DNA from: Polaromonas sp. YR568
GTDB lineage: Bacteria; Pseudomonadota; Gammaproteobacteria; Burkholderiales; Burkholderiaceae_C
Length of the DNA stretch: 64,000 nt
Direction: 5' to 3'
Assembly: GCF_900116715.1 (NCBI RefSeq)
Contig: NZ_FPBM01000006.1
Location: 62,001 to 126,000, forward strand
Positions 7,853-19,004 of this stretch are shown here, piece by piece (position 1 is the first letter of the stretch; the number at the start of each line of letters is the position of its first letter). The translations under genes and the position numbers were made by a program. The notes under the pieces were generated by a model that saw nothing but the letters and a program-made list of their open reading frames with translations, did not search any database and was not told the DNA's origin.

Positions 7853-10282
7853 TTAGAGGGCGACCGTCACAGAATTCAGCACACTCTCCGCCGTCGCCGG
7901 CGCAGCCATCACCACAGGCTGGTCTCCAGTCTTTACTGCACCCACCGCATCCCGCATCGCCTCATACACACTGATCGCCAGCATCAGGGGCGGCTCTCCC
8001 ACCGCCTTGCTGCCGAAGACGTTGTCCTCACGGTTGGGTTCGGGCCACAGGTCGACCTTGAAATGCTCGGGCACATCGCCGGTGGCGGGGATTTTGTAGG
8101 TGCTGGGGGCGTGGGTGGTGAGCAGGCCCTTGTCGTTCCACACCAGCTGTTCGGTGGTGAGCCAGCCCATGCCCTGGATGAAGCCGCCTTCGATCTGGCC
8201 GATGTCGATGGCCGGGTTGATGGACGTGCCCACGTCATGCAGGATGTCGACTTTCAGTACGCGGCTTTCGCCGGTTAGCGTGTCGATGGCGACCTCGGTG
8301 CAGGCTGCGCCGTAGGAGAAGTAATAAAACGGCCGGCCGGTCAGGGTGGTTTTGTCGTAGTGGATTTTGGGCGTTCGGTAAAAACCGTCGCTCCACAGCT
8401 GGATGCGGTTGGCATAGGCCAGCTTCACGACCTCGGTGAAGGGCCGTGTGCCTTCGGGTGTGATGACTTCGCCGCCGTCCGGCCCGCACACAAAGCGCAC
8501 AGCGCCTGCGCCGCAGTGGTCCAGGCCCGCCACAAACTGCGCCAGGTTGTCGCGCACATTGCGGGCGGCGTATTGCGCGGCGCGGCCGTTCAGGTCGGTG
8601 CCGGCCGATGCGGCGGTGGCTGAGGCATTTGGCACCTTGCTGGTGTCGCTGGCGGTGGCCAGCACCTGCGCAAAGGGCACACCCAGTTCGTCGGCCACGA
8701 TCTGCGCGACTTTGGTGTTCAGGCCCTGGCCCATTTCGGTGCCGCCATGATTCACCTGCACGCTGCCGTCGGTGTACACGTGCACCAGCGCGCCGGCCTG
8801 GTTAAACAGCGTGGCGGTGAAGGAGATGCCGAACTTGACGGGCGTGAGGGCGATGCCGCGTTTGATGACCGGGCTGCCCTGGTTCCATGCCGAAATGGCT
8901 TCCCGCCGGTGGCGGTAGTGGGATGTCTGCTCCAGCCTGGACAGCAGGGGGTCAAGGATGTTGTCCTCCACCTTCATCTGGTAGTGCGTCACATCGCGCT
9001 CGCCGATGCCGTAGAGGTTGCGCTTGCGCACGTCCAGCGGGTCCAGGCCCAGTGTGCGGGCGATGTCGCCCATGATGGCCTCGATGACGATCATGCCCTG
9101 CGGGCCGCCGAAACCGCGAAAGGCGGTATTGCTCTGCGTGTTGGTCTTGCAGCGATAAGACGCTATCTCCACGTCTTCCAGAAAGTAGGCGTTGTCAGCG
9201 TGAAAGATCGCGCGGTCGGCCACCGGGCCCGAGAGGTCGGCGCTGAAGCCGCAGTTCACCGCCATGGTGATCTTCAGGCCGGTGAGCAAGCCGGTGCTGT
9301 CAAAACCCACGTCGTATTCATAGGCGAACGGATGCCGTTTGCCGGTGACCATGAAGTCGTCGTCGCGGTCCATCCGCAGCTTGACGGCGCACTGGAGTTT
9401 GTACGCGGCCAGCGTGGCCCACACCGCCATTTGGCCCGATTGAGTTTCCTTGCCGCCAAAGCCGCCGCCCATGCGCCGGCACTCCACGCGCACCGCATGG
9501 TTGGCAATGCCCAACGCATGCGACACCCAGTGCTGGATCTCGCCCGGGTGCTGAGTGCTGGAATACACCAGCCATTGGTGTTGCTCCTGCGGCACCACGT
9601 AGGCGACTTGGCCTTCCAGGTAGAAGTGTTCCTGGCCGCCGACTTCCAGCGTGCCGTGCAGCGTGTGCGCGGCCTTCTTCAGCGCCGCTGCCGCATCACC
9701 GCGTTTGACAAACACCGGCGGCAGCACATAACTTTCGGCCTTCAGGGCATCCTGCACACTCAGTACCGCGGGTAGCGCTTCGATCTTGCACACCACCTTG
9801 CGCGCGGCGCTGCGCGCCTGCATCACCGTGTCGGCCACCACCACGCCTATAACCTGGCCGATGTGCTGCACGGTGTCTTTCGCAAACACCGGCTCGTCGT
9901 GCGAGAAATTGCCCAGCACCGGGTCACCTGGAATGTCGCGCGCCAGGATCACATCGCGCACACCCGGCATGGCCAGGGCCGCTGTGATGTCAACGCCCAG
10001 CAGTTTGCCGTGCGCCACGGTCGACAGAATGGGCGCGGCATGCAGCGTGCCGCGCACTTCGGGAATGTCGTCGATATAGGTGGCGGCGCCGGCGACCTGT
10101 GCACGGGCGCTTTCGTGGGCGGTCGAACGGCCGGCCGCCTGCGTGTGTGCAGGCCTGCGCGCCAGCGAGGCTTTTTCAGCCGGATCGGCGGCGGGTGCTC
10201 TGCCGGCGCGGGCGTTGGCTTCGCGCACGTCGGGGTCGGCCACGGCATCGCGGCTGACGGAGATATCTTTGGCGGCGTTCAT
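7853..10282 (-). CDS. xdhB: Xanthine dehydrogenase, molybdopterin-binding subunit
   Basis: This large subunit of the bacterial xanthine dehydrogenase heterodimer oxidises hypoxanthine to xanthine and xanthine to urate in the cytoplasm. The 809 residues match the usual ~770-800. Visible signatures are GGGFGGKE (cofactor domain), RGFGGPQG, GGTEMGQGLNTKV (pterin contact) and VGEPPLMLA, with E763 at the position of the catalytic glutamate. The first ~60 residues carry a family-specific extension that may be a late-start artefact. The start overlaps the xdhA stop by 4 bp, so the pair is translationally coupled. No xdhC cofactor-insertion gene is in the window. Confidence 0.95.
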   Translation of the reverse strand: MNAAKDISVSRDAVADPDVREANARAGRAPAADPAEKASLARRPAHTQAAGRSTAHESARAQVAGAATYIDDIPEVRGTLHAAPILSTVAHGKLLGVDITAALAMPGVRDVILARDIPGDPVLGNFSHDEPVFAKDTVQHIGQVIGVVVADTVMQARSAARKVVCKIEALPAVLSVQDALKAESYVLPPVFVKRGDAAAALKKAAHTLHGTLEVGGQEHFYLEGQVAYVVPQEQHQWLVYSSTQHPGEIQHWVSHALGIANHAVRVECRRMGGGFGGKETQSGQMAVWATLAAYKLQCAVKLRMDRDDDFMVTGKRHPFAYEYDVGFDSTGLLTGLKITMAVNCGFSADLSGPVADRAIFHADNAYFLEDVEIASYRCKTNTQSNTAFRGFGGPQGMIVIEAIMGDIARTLGLDPLDVRKRNLYGIGERDVTHYQMKVEDNILDPLLSRLEQTSHYRHRREAISAWNQGSPVIKRGIALTPVKFGISFTATLFNQAGALVHVYTDGSVQVNHGGTEMGQGLNTKVAQIVADELGVPFAQVLATASDTSKVPNASATAASAGTDLNGRAAQYAARNVRDNLAQFVAGLDHCGAGAVRFVCGPDGGEVITPEGTRPFTEVVKLAYANRIQLWSDGFYRTPKIHYDKTTLTGRPFYYFSYGAACTEVAIDTLTGESRVLKVDILHDVGTSINPAIDIGQIEGGFIQGMGWLTTEQLVWNDKGLLTTHAPSTYKIPATGDVPEHFKVDLWPEPNREDNVFGSKAVGEPPLMLAISVYEAMRDAVGAVKTGDQPVVMAAPATAESVLNSVTVAL

Positions 10283-11754
10283 ACAGCCTCCTCCAGCTTG
10301 AAGCTGGCCAGGTTGATTTGCTGCAGGCCCTGGCTTTCCAGCCAGTAGCGCTGTAGCAAATTGCCCAGCACCTGGCTGCGGTAAGCGGCCGTGGCCCGCA
10401 TGTCGGAAATCGGCGAGAACTCGGCGCGCAGCGTAGCCATGGCCTGCTGCACGGTGGCCTGCGTCCAGGGCTGGCCGGTGAGGGCGGTTTCGGTTTTGAC
10501 GGCGCGCACCGGCGTGGCGGCCACGCCGCCCGCGCCTATCGAGGCGCTTACGACCTGGCCACCTTCAATGCGCAGATTGATCGCCAGGCAGACGGCGGAA
10601 ATGTCGTCGTCGTAGCGCTTGGAGATTTTGTAGACCTTCATGGCCTCCCGCGGCTGGGCCTTGGGCACCTTGATCCAGGCCAGCACCTCATCGGGCGCCA
10701 TCACATTCTGGCGGTAACCGGTGTAAAGCTTTTCCAGCGGCAGCTCGCGGTGGCCGCGCACGCTCATCAGCACCACATTCGCGTTCAGGGCAATCAAGAG
10801 CGGCATCGAGTCGCCAATCGGCGAGCCGTTGGCCACATTGCCGCCCAGCGTGCCGGAGTTGCGTACCGGCAGGCCGGCAAAACGGGTGGCGAAGTTATGC
10901 AGCTGCGGGCGGTCTTTGACCAGCGCGGTGTAGGCGTCGGTCAGCGTGACGGCCGCGCCTATGGCGATGTGATGCGGGTAGTCTTCCACCTGCCGCAGCT
11001 CCTGCACTTTGGTCACGTCCAGCACCTGGCCGAACTGCTTGTGCATCTTGGTCACCCACAGGCCCACGTCGGTGCAGCCGGCCACCAGCTGGGCTTGGGG
11101 GTGGTCTGCGCGGGCTTGCAGCAGCCCGGCCAGTGTGTGGGGCGATTGGTAAGCCGAATCAGGCTGCAGCCCTTTATTGGCGGGCGCAAGCAGCTTCAGT
11201 TTTTGTAGCAAAACATTTTCGTCAACTGCGGCCGGCGGCAGCGCCGCCATGGCCTGCGCGGCGTCCAGGATGGGCCGGTAGCCGGTGCAGCGGCAGAGAT
11301 TGCCCGAGAGTTCTTCCTGTGCCAGCTCGCGCGTGATGGTTTCGCCCTTGCAGACATGGTTTTGGTACATGCCGAACATGCTCATCACAAAACCGGGGGT
11401 GCAGAAGCCGCATTGGGAGCCATGCTTGTCGACCATGGCTTGCTGCGCGGGGTGCAAGGCGCCGTCTTGCGCTGCAAGATCTTCCACCGTCCACAGCGCC
11501 ATCCCATCCACCGAATGCGCCAGCCGTATGCAGCTGTTAATCGCCCGGTACTGGACTTCGCCGCCGGCCGCTTCACCCAGTACGACTGTGCAGGCGCCGC
11601 AGTCGCCTTCGCCGCAGCCCTCCTTGGTGCCGGTGCAATTGAGGTCCTCGCGAAGCAGCTCCAGCAATGTACGGGTGGGTGGTACATTGCTGACGGAAAT
11701 GACCTCGCCCCGCCTGATGAAGCGGATGGATTGGGATAAAGATGGGACAGACAT
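10279..11754 (-). CDS. xdhA: Xanthine dehydrogenase, FeS/FAD small subunit
   Basis: The protein has 491 residues and three visible parts. A plant-type [2Fe-2S] ferredoxin domain carries CTGTKEGCGEGDCGACTV. A second all-helical [2Fe-2S] domain carries CGFCTPGF and LCRCTGYRP. A FAD-binding domain starts around LVAGCTDVGLW, with GGNVANGSPIGDS as the flavin contact. It passes electrons from the XdhB molybdenum centre to NAD. All eight cluster cysteines are present. It is the first gene of the xdhAB pair and is divergent from a LysR gene across only 70 bp, a layout that suggests direct control by that regulator. Confidence 0.95.
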   Translation of the reverse strand: MSVPSLSQSIRFIRRGEVISVSNVPPTRTLLELLREDLNCTGTKEGCGEGDCGACTVVLGEAAGGEVQYRAINSCIRLAHSVDGMALWTVEDLAAQDGALHPAQQAMVDKHGSQCGFCTPGFVMSMFGMYQNHVCKGETITRELAQEELSGNLCRCTGYRPILDAAQAMAALPPAAVDENVLLQKLKLLAPANKGLQPDSAYQSPHTLAGLLQARADHPQAQLVAGCTDVGLWVTKMHKQFGQVLDVTKVQELRQVEDYPHHIAIGAAVTLTDAYTALVKDRPQLHNFATRFAGLPVRNSGTLGGNVANGSPIGDSMPLLIALNANVVLMSVRGHRELPLEKLYTGYRQNVMAPDEVLAWIKVPKAQPREAMKVYKISKRYDDDISAVCLAINLRIEGGQVVSASIGAGGVAATPVRAVKTETALTGQPWTQATVQQAMATLRAEFSPISDMRATAAYRSQVLGNLLQRYWLESQGLQQINLASFKLEEAV

Positions 11755-11824
11755 GCTTCAGATTAAAACAGTCGCGCCGAGGCCAGCATACAAAAGCGCG
11801 TATCAACCGCATGGGTGAAAAGGT

Positions 11825-12757
11825 ATGAAAGACCAGGCGCTTTTCGACAAGATAGACCTCCATCTCATCAGGGTCTTAAACACCGTGCTAACTGAACGCA
11901 GCGTATCACGCGCCGCCATCAAATTGGGTATGTACCAGCCCGCTGTCAGCGCCGCGCTCAAGCGCCTGCGCGTGCTGGCGGGAGACCCCATCCTGGTGCG
12001 CTCAGGCTCAGGCATGGTGCCTACCGATGCCGGCCTGCGCATGATCGAGCCCTCGGCCAGCATCCTGCGCGCAGCCGGCATGCTTTTCAGTGACGCCCGC
12101 GGTTTTGACCCGGCCACCGCCGAGATCACCTTTCGCCTGGCGGCCAGCGACTATATGGACCCGCTCTTTTTGCCGCAGCTGGTTGCGCAGATCAAGTCGC
12201 AGGCCCCGCGCTGCCATATTGAAATCCAGCCGCTGTCGTCCGAGTCCGACTACCGCTCCCACCTGGCGAAGGGCGATGCCGACCTGGTCATCGGCAACTG
12301 GTCTGCCCCGTCGGACGAGCTGCACATGGCCCGCCTATTCGGCGACGACGTGGTGTGCCTGGTCGCCAAAGACCACCCGGCCGTGCGCCGTGGTTGGGAC
12401 GCCGCCGGCTGGCTGGCATCCGAGCACATCGCGCCCGCCGCCATGCACCCCGGCGCCAAAGGCGTGATCGACGAACATCTTGATTCACTGGGCATGGTGC
12501 GCAACATCACGGTGCGCTGCCCGCATTTCGGCCTGATGCCTTCCATGGTGGCATCGAGCTTGCTGGTGATGACCACCGGCCGTCAGTATTGCGAACGCTT
12601 TGCGAGCATCCTGCCGGTCAAAATACTGCCCAGCCCCATTGAGTTCCCCCGCATGATGTATTACCAGCTCTGGCACGAACGCACGCACGCCTCCAACGCC
12701 TCGAAGTGGCTGCGTGAACGGGTCAAGTCGGTGGCCGCCATGCTACGAAAGGAATAG
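11825..12757 (+). CDS. LysR-family regulator, probably of the xdh/purine genes
   Basis: The 310-residue protein has an N-terminal helix-turn-helix (HLIRVLNTVLTERSVSRAA, then QPAVSAALKRLR) and a LysR effector domain. The early pattern and overall build resemble the NodD/NahR-like branch. It is transcribed away from xdhA and towards the purine ABC transporter, with a 70-bp shared promoter region. The most natural targets are therefore xdhAB and possibly the transporter. The ligand is unknown; a purine or purine intermediate would fit the setting but is inference. Confidence 0.88.
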   Translation: MKDQALFDKIDLHLIRVLNTVLTERSVSRAAIKLGMYQPAVSAALKRLRVLAGDPILVRSGSGMVPTDAGLRMIEPSASILRAAGMLFSDARGFDPATAEITFRLAASDYMDPLFLPQLVAQIKSQAPRCHIEIQPLSSESDYRSHLAKGDADLVIGNWSAPSDELHMARLFGDDVVCLVAKDHPAVRRGWDAAGWLASEHIAPAAMHPGAKGVIDEHLDSLGMVRNITVRCPHFGLMPSMVASSLLVMTTGRQYCERFASILPVKILPSPIEFPRMMYYQLWHERTHASNASKWLRERVKSVAAMLRKE

Positions 12758-12834
12758 CTGCTTACGGTTCCCAAATAAGGGCTGAAGCACTCATTCTTAT
12801 AAGACCGACACTAGAACGGACACCAAAGAGACAA

Positions 12835-14427
12835 ATGACAGCACCATCGCCCCAGATTGAAAACCCCCCAGGGCTGCCGCCGCGGCTGCAGCTGAGCGGG
12901 ATCACCAAAAGTTACCCCGGCGTCGTGGCCAACAGCGGCATCTCGCTGGCCGTGCAGCCCGGCGAGATTCATGCCGTGCTCGGCGAAAACGGCGCCGGCA
13001 AATCCACGCTGATGAAAATCATCTACGGCTCCGTCAAGCCCGATGCCGGCAGCGTGACCATGGACGGCAAACCCGTGACGGTGCGCAACCCGCACGAGGC
13101 GCGCGCGCTGGGTATCAGCATGGTGTTCCAGCACTTCAGTTTGTTTGACACCCTCACGGTGGCCGAAAACGTCTGGCTCGGACTCGACAAACACCTGAGC
13201 CTGGCCGAAGTCTCGGCCCGCATCGAGCAAACCACCCAGGCTTACGGCCTGCAGCTGGACCCGGGCCGGCCTGTGCACACCCTCAGCGTGGGTGAGCGCC
13301 AGCGCGTAGAGATCGTGCGCGCGCTGCTCACCCACCCCAAACTGCTGATCCTGGACGAGCCCACTTCGGTGCTCACGCCCCAGGCGGTTGAGAACCTGTT
13401 TGTCACGCTGCGCCAGCTCTCGGCGCAGGGCTGCAGCATTCTCTATATCAGCCACAAGCTGCATGAAATCCGCGCGCTGTGCACCGCCTGCACCGTGCTG
13501 CGCGGCGGCAAGGTCTCGGGCGTGTGCGACCCGCGGCAGGAGTCCAACGCCTCGCTGAGCCGCCTCATGATTGGCGCCGAGCCGCCCGCGCTGGAACACC
13601 GCGAGGTGCGCGCAGGCGCGGTGGTGCTGGAGGTCAAGCAGCTCGATCTGCAGAAAGAAGAGCAATTCGGCGTTGACCTGCACCAGGTGGCGCTGCAGGT
13701 GCGGGCCGGTGAAGTTGTCGGCATCGCCGGCGTCTCGGGCAACGGGCAGAAAGAGCTGCTCTACGCGCTCTCGGGTGAAGACACCCGCGCCGCGGCTGAA
13801 GCCATCCATGTCAAAGGCCAGGCGGTCGGCAAGCGTGGCCCGCGCGGCCGCCGTGCGCTGGGCCTGCATTTTGTGCCTGAAGAACGCCTGGGCCGCGGCG
13901 CCGTGCCTTCGCTGTCACTCGCACGCAACCTGTTGCTCACGCGCAAAGAGGCGGTGGGAAAAAGCGGCTGGTTGAACCGCGGCGCGTTGCAGGCGCAGGC
14001 CGCCCGCATCATTGCTGAATACAAGGTCAAGACAGGCGGGCCGCAGTCGGTGGCCAAGTCGCTCTCGGGCGGCAACCTGCAAAAGTTCATCATGGGCCGC
14101 GAGATTGACGCCAAGCCCGAGCTGCTCATCGTCTCGCAGCCCACCTGGGGTGTGGACGTGGGTGCAGCCACACAAATCCGCGGCGAAATCCTCAAGCTGC
14201 GCGACGCCGGCTGTGCGGTGCTGGTGGTGAGCGAAGAGCTTGAAGAGCTGTTCGATATCTGCGACCGCCTCTATGTGATGGCCAAGGGCCAGCTCTCGCC
14301 GTCGCTGCCGCGCGCTGACGCCACGGTCGAATTGGTGGGGCAGTGGATGAGCGGACTCTGGTCGCCTGGTGCGCACCCCACTGAAACAGCCGAAACAACA
14401 ACACACACGATGGAGGCCTCGGCATGA
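12835..14427 (+). CDS. BMP-type nucleoside/purine ABC transporter, double ATPase
   Basis: Two ABC ATPase domains lie in one 530-residue chain. The first has Walker A GENGAGKST from residue 50, signature LSVGERQR and Walker B LLILDEP. The second has a degenerate P-loop region (GVSGNGQKEL) and signature LSGGNLQKF. This is the sugar/nucleoside CUT2-like arrangement seen in the YufO/NupA branch. It energises uptake with the two downstream permeases and the BMP-family lipoprotein. It overlaps the next gene by 4 bp. Automatic annotation sometimes calls this family a heme transporter; nothing here supports that. Confidence 0.92.
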   Translation: MTAPSPQIENPPGLPPRLQLSGITKSYPGVVANSGISLAVQPGEIHAVLGENGAGKSTLMKIIYGSVKPDAGSVTMDGKPVTVRNPHEARALGISMVFQHFSLFDTLTVAENVWLGLDKHLSLAEVSARIEQTTQAYGLQLDPGRPVHTLSVGERQRVEIVRALLTHPKLLILDEPTSVLTPQAVENLFVTLRQLSAQGCSILYISHKLHEIRALCTACTVLRGGKVSGVCDPRQESNASLSRLMIGAEPPALEHREVRAGAVVLEVKQLDLQKEEQFGVDLHQVALQVRAGEVVGIAGVSGNGQKELLYALSGEDTRAAAEAIHVKGQAVGKRGPRGRRALGLHFVPEERLGRGAVPSLSLARNLLLTRKEAVGKSGWLNRGALQAQAARIIAEYKVKTGGPQSVAKSLSGGNLQKFIMGREIDAKPELLIVSQPTWGVDVGAATQIRGEILKLRDAGCAVLVVSEELEELFDICDRLYVMAKGQLSPSLPRADATVELVGQWMSGLWSPGAHPTETAETTTHTMEASA

Positions 14428-15533
14428 AGCTCGAAGTCCGCCCCCAACCGTCCTCCTTCTGGAGCTACGCCTCGCCCCTGCTGGCCTTGCTGATTACCGT
14501 GCTGATCGGCGTTGCGCTCTTTATTGCGCTCGGCAAAGACCCTGTGAAGGGCCTTCAGGTGTTTTTCTGGGAGCCTATCAAGTCGCCCTATGCCATCGGC
14601 GAGCTGCTGGTCAAAGCCACGCCGCTGCTCATCATCGCGCTGGGGCTGGCCGTGTGCTTTCGCTCCAACGTGTGGAACATCGGCGCTGAAGGCCAGTTTG
14701 TCATCGGCGCCATCGCGGCCGGTGGCGTGGCGCTGCTGGCTGACAAAACCACCGGCGCCTGGATCATCCCCGCGATTTTGCTGGCGGGTGTGATGGGCGG
14801 CATGGTGTGGGCCGGCATCACCGCCTTGCTGCGCGACCGCTTTAACGCCAATGAAATCCTGGTCAGCCTGATGCTGGTCTATGTGGCCGACATGGTGCTC
14901 AACTACCTGGTCTTCGGCCCCTGGAAGGACCCCAACGGCTACAACTTTCCGCAGACCAAGACCTTTGAAGCCGTGACGCAGATCCCGCGCCTGATGCAGG
15001 GTTCGCGCGTGAACATCGGCATCATCCTGGCGCTGCTGGGCGTGGCGGGGCTGTGGCTGTTTCTGTTTCGCACGCATGCCGGCTTCCGGCATGAAGTCAG
15101 CGGCCTGGCGCCTGCCGCCGCGCGTTATGCCGGCTTCTCGTCGCGCCGCGCGCTGTGGCTGGCCTTGCTCACCTCCGGCGGCGCTGCGGGCCTGGCCGGC
15201 GCGCTCGAAGTGGCCGGCCCCATAGGCCAGCTCACGCCCTATGTGCCGGTGGGCTACGGTTTTGCGGCCATCATCGTGGCCTTTGTCGGGCGGCTGCATC
15301 CGGTGGGTGTGGTGTTCTCGGCCATCCTGATGAGCATGTTCTATATAGGCGGCGAGCTTGCGCAGTCGCGCCTGGGCCTGCCCAAGTCCATCACCGGTGT
15401 GTTCCAGGGCCTGCTGCTCTTTAGCCTGCTGGCCTGCGACACACTTATTGCCTACCGCCTCAAGCTGGCCAAACCCATCACCATGCCGGTGGCCACGCCT
15501 CCTTCAACCGACGTCCTGAAAGGAGCCAGCTGA
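14424..15533 (+). CDS. BMP-type nucleoside/purine ABC transporter permease 1
   Basis: This 369-residue inner-membrane protein has about nine to ten hydrophobic segments. It contains the permease string [19 protein letters not shown], typical of the YufP-like branch of the branched-chain/CUT2 permease superfamily. It pairs with the product of the next gene to form the translocation channel. The start lies in an ATGA overlap with the ATPase gene and the stop overlaps the next start as TGATG, so the three genes are translationally coupled. Substrate class is inferred from the binding protein and from the purine genes around it. Confidence 0.92.
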   Translation: MKLEVRPQPSSFWSYASPLLALLITVLIGVALFIALGKDPVKGLQVFFWEPIKSPYAIGELLVKATPLLIIALGLAVCFRSNVWNIGAEGQFVIGAIAAGGVALLADKTTGAWIIPAILLAGVMGGMVWAGITALLRDRFNANEILVSLMLVYVADMVLNYLVFGPWKDPNGYNFPQTKTFEAVTQIPRLMQGSRVNIGIILALLGVAGLWLFLFRTHAGFRHEVSGLAPAAARYAGFSSRRALWLALLTSGGAAGLAGALEVAGPIGQLTPYVPVGYGFAAIIVAFVGRLHPVGVVFSAILMSMFYIGGELAQSRLGLPKSITGVFQGLLLFSLLACDTLIAYRLKLAKPITMPVATPPSTDVLKGAS

Positions 15534-16453
15534 TGGACTCCACCGCATTGCTTATCGCCTCTACGCTGAGTGCGGGCACCGTGCTGGCTATTGCCGCGCT
15601 GGGCCTGCTCATCAATGAAAAAGCCGGCATCGTCAACCTGGGCGCTGAAGGCATGATGCTGTGCGCCGCCATCGCCGGCTTTGCCACCGTGGTGCACACC
15701 GGCAACAGCTGGCTGGGTTTTGCGGCCGGCATGGCGGCGGGGGCCTTCCTGGCGGCCGTTTTCGGCGTGCTGGTGATCTGGCTCAACACCAACCAGTACG
15801 CCACCGGGCTTGCGCTCAGCCTCTTTGGCGCGGGCTTCTCGGCCTTTGCCGGCATCAAGTATGTGCAAGAGAAGTTGCCCGAGCAGTCGCAATACCCCAT
15901 CCCCTTTCTGGCCGACATCCCCCTGGCGGGCCCGGCGCTGTTCCGCCAGCACCCCATGGTCTATATCGCGATGGCGCTGACGGCCGGGCTGATCTGGTTT
16001 TTGTACCGCACGCGCGCCGGCCTGGTGCTGCGCTCGGTGGGCGAGAGCCCCGAATCGGCGCATGCGCTGGGTTACCCGGTGCGGCGCATACGCCTGGCAG
16101 CCGTGGTGGCCGGCGGCGCGCTCTGCGGGCTGGCCGGGGCTTATGTGTCGGTGGTCTACACGCCGCTGTGGGTAGAGGGCATGATCGCCGGCAAGGGCTG
16201 GATCGCGCTGGCGCTCACCACCTTTGCCACCTGGCGCCCGGCACGGGTGTTGCTTGGGGCTTACCTGTTCGGCGGCGTGACCATGCTGCAGTTTCACCTG
16301 CAAAGCGTGGGCCTGGATGTGCCCACGCAGTTCCTGAGCATGCTGCCTTACCTGGCCACCATCGTGGTGCTGGTGCTGATTTCGCGCAACCCCTTGTGGA
16401 TACGCATCAACATGCCCAGCTCCATCGGCAAGCCGTTTTACCCCGGCGCCTGA
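15533..16453 (+). CDS. BMP-type nucleoside/purine ABC transporter permease 2
   Basis: This second permease (306 residues, about eight to nine membrane segments) is of the YufQ-like kind. It shows the corresponding NEKAGIVNLGAEGMMLCAA string near residues 28-46 and a later conserved GKGWIALAL segment. It forms a heterodimer with permease 1. Its ATG at 15533 shares one base with the upstream TGA. The gene for the binding lipoprotein follows after a 79-bp gap, which allows an internal promoter for the more abundant binding protein. Confidence 0.92.
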   Translation: MDSTALLIASTLSAGTVLAIAALGLLINEKAGIVNLGAEGMMLCAAIAGFATVVHTGNSWLGFAAGMAAGAFLAAVFGVLVIWLNTNQYATGLALSLFGAGFSAFAGIKYVQEKLPEQSQYPIPFLADIPLAGPALFRQHPMVYIAMALTAGLIWFLYRTRAGLVLRSVGESPESAHALGYPVRRIRLAAVVAGGALCGLAGAYVSVVYTPLWVEGMIAGKGWIALALTTFATWRPARVLLGAYLFGGVTMLQFHLQSVGLDVPTQFLSMLPYLATIVVLVLISRNPLWIRINMPSSIGKPFYPGA

Positions 16454-16532
16454 TGGTGCAAATCGCTCAAACCGCCGCATAATTGCCTTTTTCCCAACTT
16501 CACCTTCCTTCCCATAACGAAAGCGAGATGAC

Positions 16533-17690
16533 ATGACCGACCTGCAAAAACGTTCCCTGCTCAAGCTGGCGGCCCTCTCGGCGCTGGCCGCGGCAACCCT
16601 GGCCGGTTGCGGCAAAAAGGAAGAAGCCGCGCCGGCAGCCCCGGCGGCTGCGCCCGCTGCTTCGGCGCCCGCCGCCAAGGCTGAGCCCCTGAAGATCGCC
16701 TTTGCCTATGTCGGCCCGGTGGGCGACGGCGGCTGGACCTACGCGCACGACAACGGCCGCAAGGCCGTGCAAAAAGAATTCGGCGACCGCGTCGTCACCA
16801 GCTTTGTTGAAAAAGTGCCCGAGTCGGCCGACGCCGAGCGCGTGATCCGCGACATGGCAGCCAACGGCGCCAAGCTGATCTTCGGCACCACCTTCGGCTA
16901 CATGGAGCCCATGCTCAAGGTTGCGGGCGACACCAAAGACGTGAAGTTCGAGCACGCCACCGGCTACAAGCAGGCCGACAACATGCGCACCTATGACAGC
17001 CGCACCTACGAAGGCGCCTACATGGCCGGCGTCATCGCAGGCAAGATGAGCAAGACCGGCACGCTGGGCGTGGTCGGCTCGGTGCCGATTCCTGAAGTGG
17101 TGCGCAACATCAACAGCTTTACGCTGGGTGCGCAGTCGGTCAACCCCAAGGTCAAGACCAAGGTGGTGTGGGTCAACGAATGGTTTAACCCGCCGAAAGA
17201 AACCGAGGCCGCCACGGCTCTGATCAACGGCGGCGCCGACGTGCTGTTCCAGAACACCGACTCTTCCGCCGTGCTGCAGACCGCCGAAAAAATGGGCAAG
17301 CGCGCCTTCGGCTGGGATTCGGACATGACCGCCTACGGCCCCAAAGCCCACCTGGCATCGGCCGTGATCAACTGGGGCCCGTACTACATCAAGTCCGTGG
17401 GTGAAGCGCTGGACGGCAAATGGACCGGTAACACCGGCTCCTGGTGGGGCGTGAAAGAAGGCGCGATCGACATCGTGTCTCTCGCCGCCGACGTGCCCGA
17501 AGAGACCAAAAAACGCATCGATGAAGTCAAGGCCGGCCTGAAGGACGGCAGCTTCTCGATCTGGAAAGGCCCCATCACCGACAACACCGGCAAAGAACTG
17601 CTGGCCAAAGACGTGGTGGCGGACGACAAATTCCTCGGCGGCCTGAAGACTTATGTCAAAGGCGTCGAAGGCAAGGTTCCCGGCAACTGA
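16533..17690 (+). CDS. BMP-family substrate-binding lipoprotein
   Basis: The 385-residue protein has a lipoprotein signal with lipobox LAGC (C26), then an Ala/Pro-rich linker (residues 30-50) and a BMP/PnrA-type domain starting LKIAFAYVGPVGDGGWTYAH. Such proteins bind nucleosides or purines in the periplasm and deliver them to the permeases. Family hallmarks include IFGTTFGYMEP and GWDSDM. It is the last gene of the transporter operon and is followed by a clear intrinsic terminator, with adenine deaminase just beyond. Purines are the likely substrate from context. Confidence 0.93.
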   Translation: MTDLQKRSLLKLAALSALAAATLAGCGKKEEAAPAAPAAAPAASAPAAKAEPLKIAFAYVGPVGDGGWTYAHDNGRKAVQKEFGDRVVTSFVEKVPESADAERVIRDMAANGAKLIFGTTFGYMEPMLKVAGDTKDVKFEHATGYKQADNMRTYDSRTYEGAYMAGVIAGKMSKTGTLGVVGSVPIPEVVRNINSFTLGAQSVNPKVKTKVVWVNEWFNPPKETEAATALINGGADVLFQNTDSSAVLQTAEKMGKRAFGWDSDMTAYGPKAHLASAVINWGPYYIKSVGEALDGKWTGNTGSWWGVKEGAIDIVSLAADVPEETKKRIDEVKAGLKDGSFSIWKGPITDNTGKELLAKDVVADDKFLGGLKTYVKGVEGKVPGN

Positions 17691-17756
17691 AGATAATGGA
17701 CGAAGCGCCGTGCCCCGGGCAGCTGCCTGGGGCCGGAGCGCTCGCAACGTAGTTTC

Positions 17757-17781
17757 AAAGCTGCCTCCGGGCAGCTTTTTT
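17757..17781 (+). terminator. Rho-independent terminator after BMP transporter operon
   Basis: A perfect 9-bp stem AAAGCTGCC / GGCAGCTTT with a TCCG loop runs straight into a T run. It lies 66 bp after the binding-protein stop and separates the transporter operon from the adenine deaminase gene. Confidence 0.85.
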
Positions 17782-17809
17782 CGTTATGGGCTATGGTCGA
17801 TAGCATTGA

Positions 17810-18898
<1,089 letters not shown>

Positions 18899-19004
18899 GC
18901 GCAGATTAAAAACAGGCTGAGGGGTTATCTGGCGGCGCGCCAGCCCGGGCGGCGGCCCAAACGTATGATCCGGGTAGAACCATGAGCAAGCAAGGACCCC
19001 GGGC

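Noticed and set aside
8747..9775. 342-codon plus-strand frame inside xdhB
   Set aside because: It is a shadow of the xanthine dehydrogenase large subunit, with no start signal or recognisable domain.
12811..13869. 352-codon minus-strand frame
   Set aside because: It is antisense to the BMP-transporter ATPase, whose Walker and signature motifs are complete.
12835..14427. Heme ABC transporter ATPase
   Set aside because: This label is often applied to the double-ATPase family, but the BMP-type binding lipoprotein and YufP/YufQ-like permeases point to nucleosides or purines.
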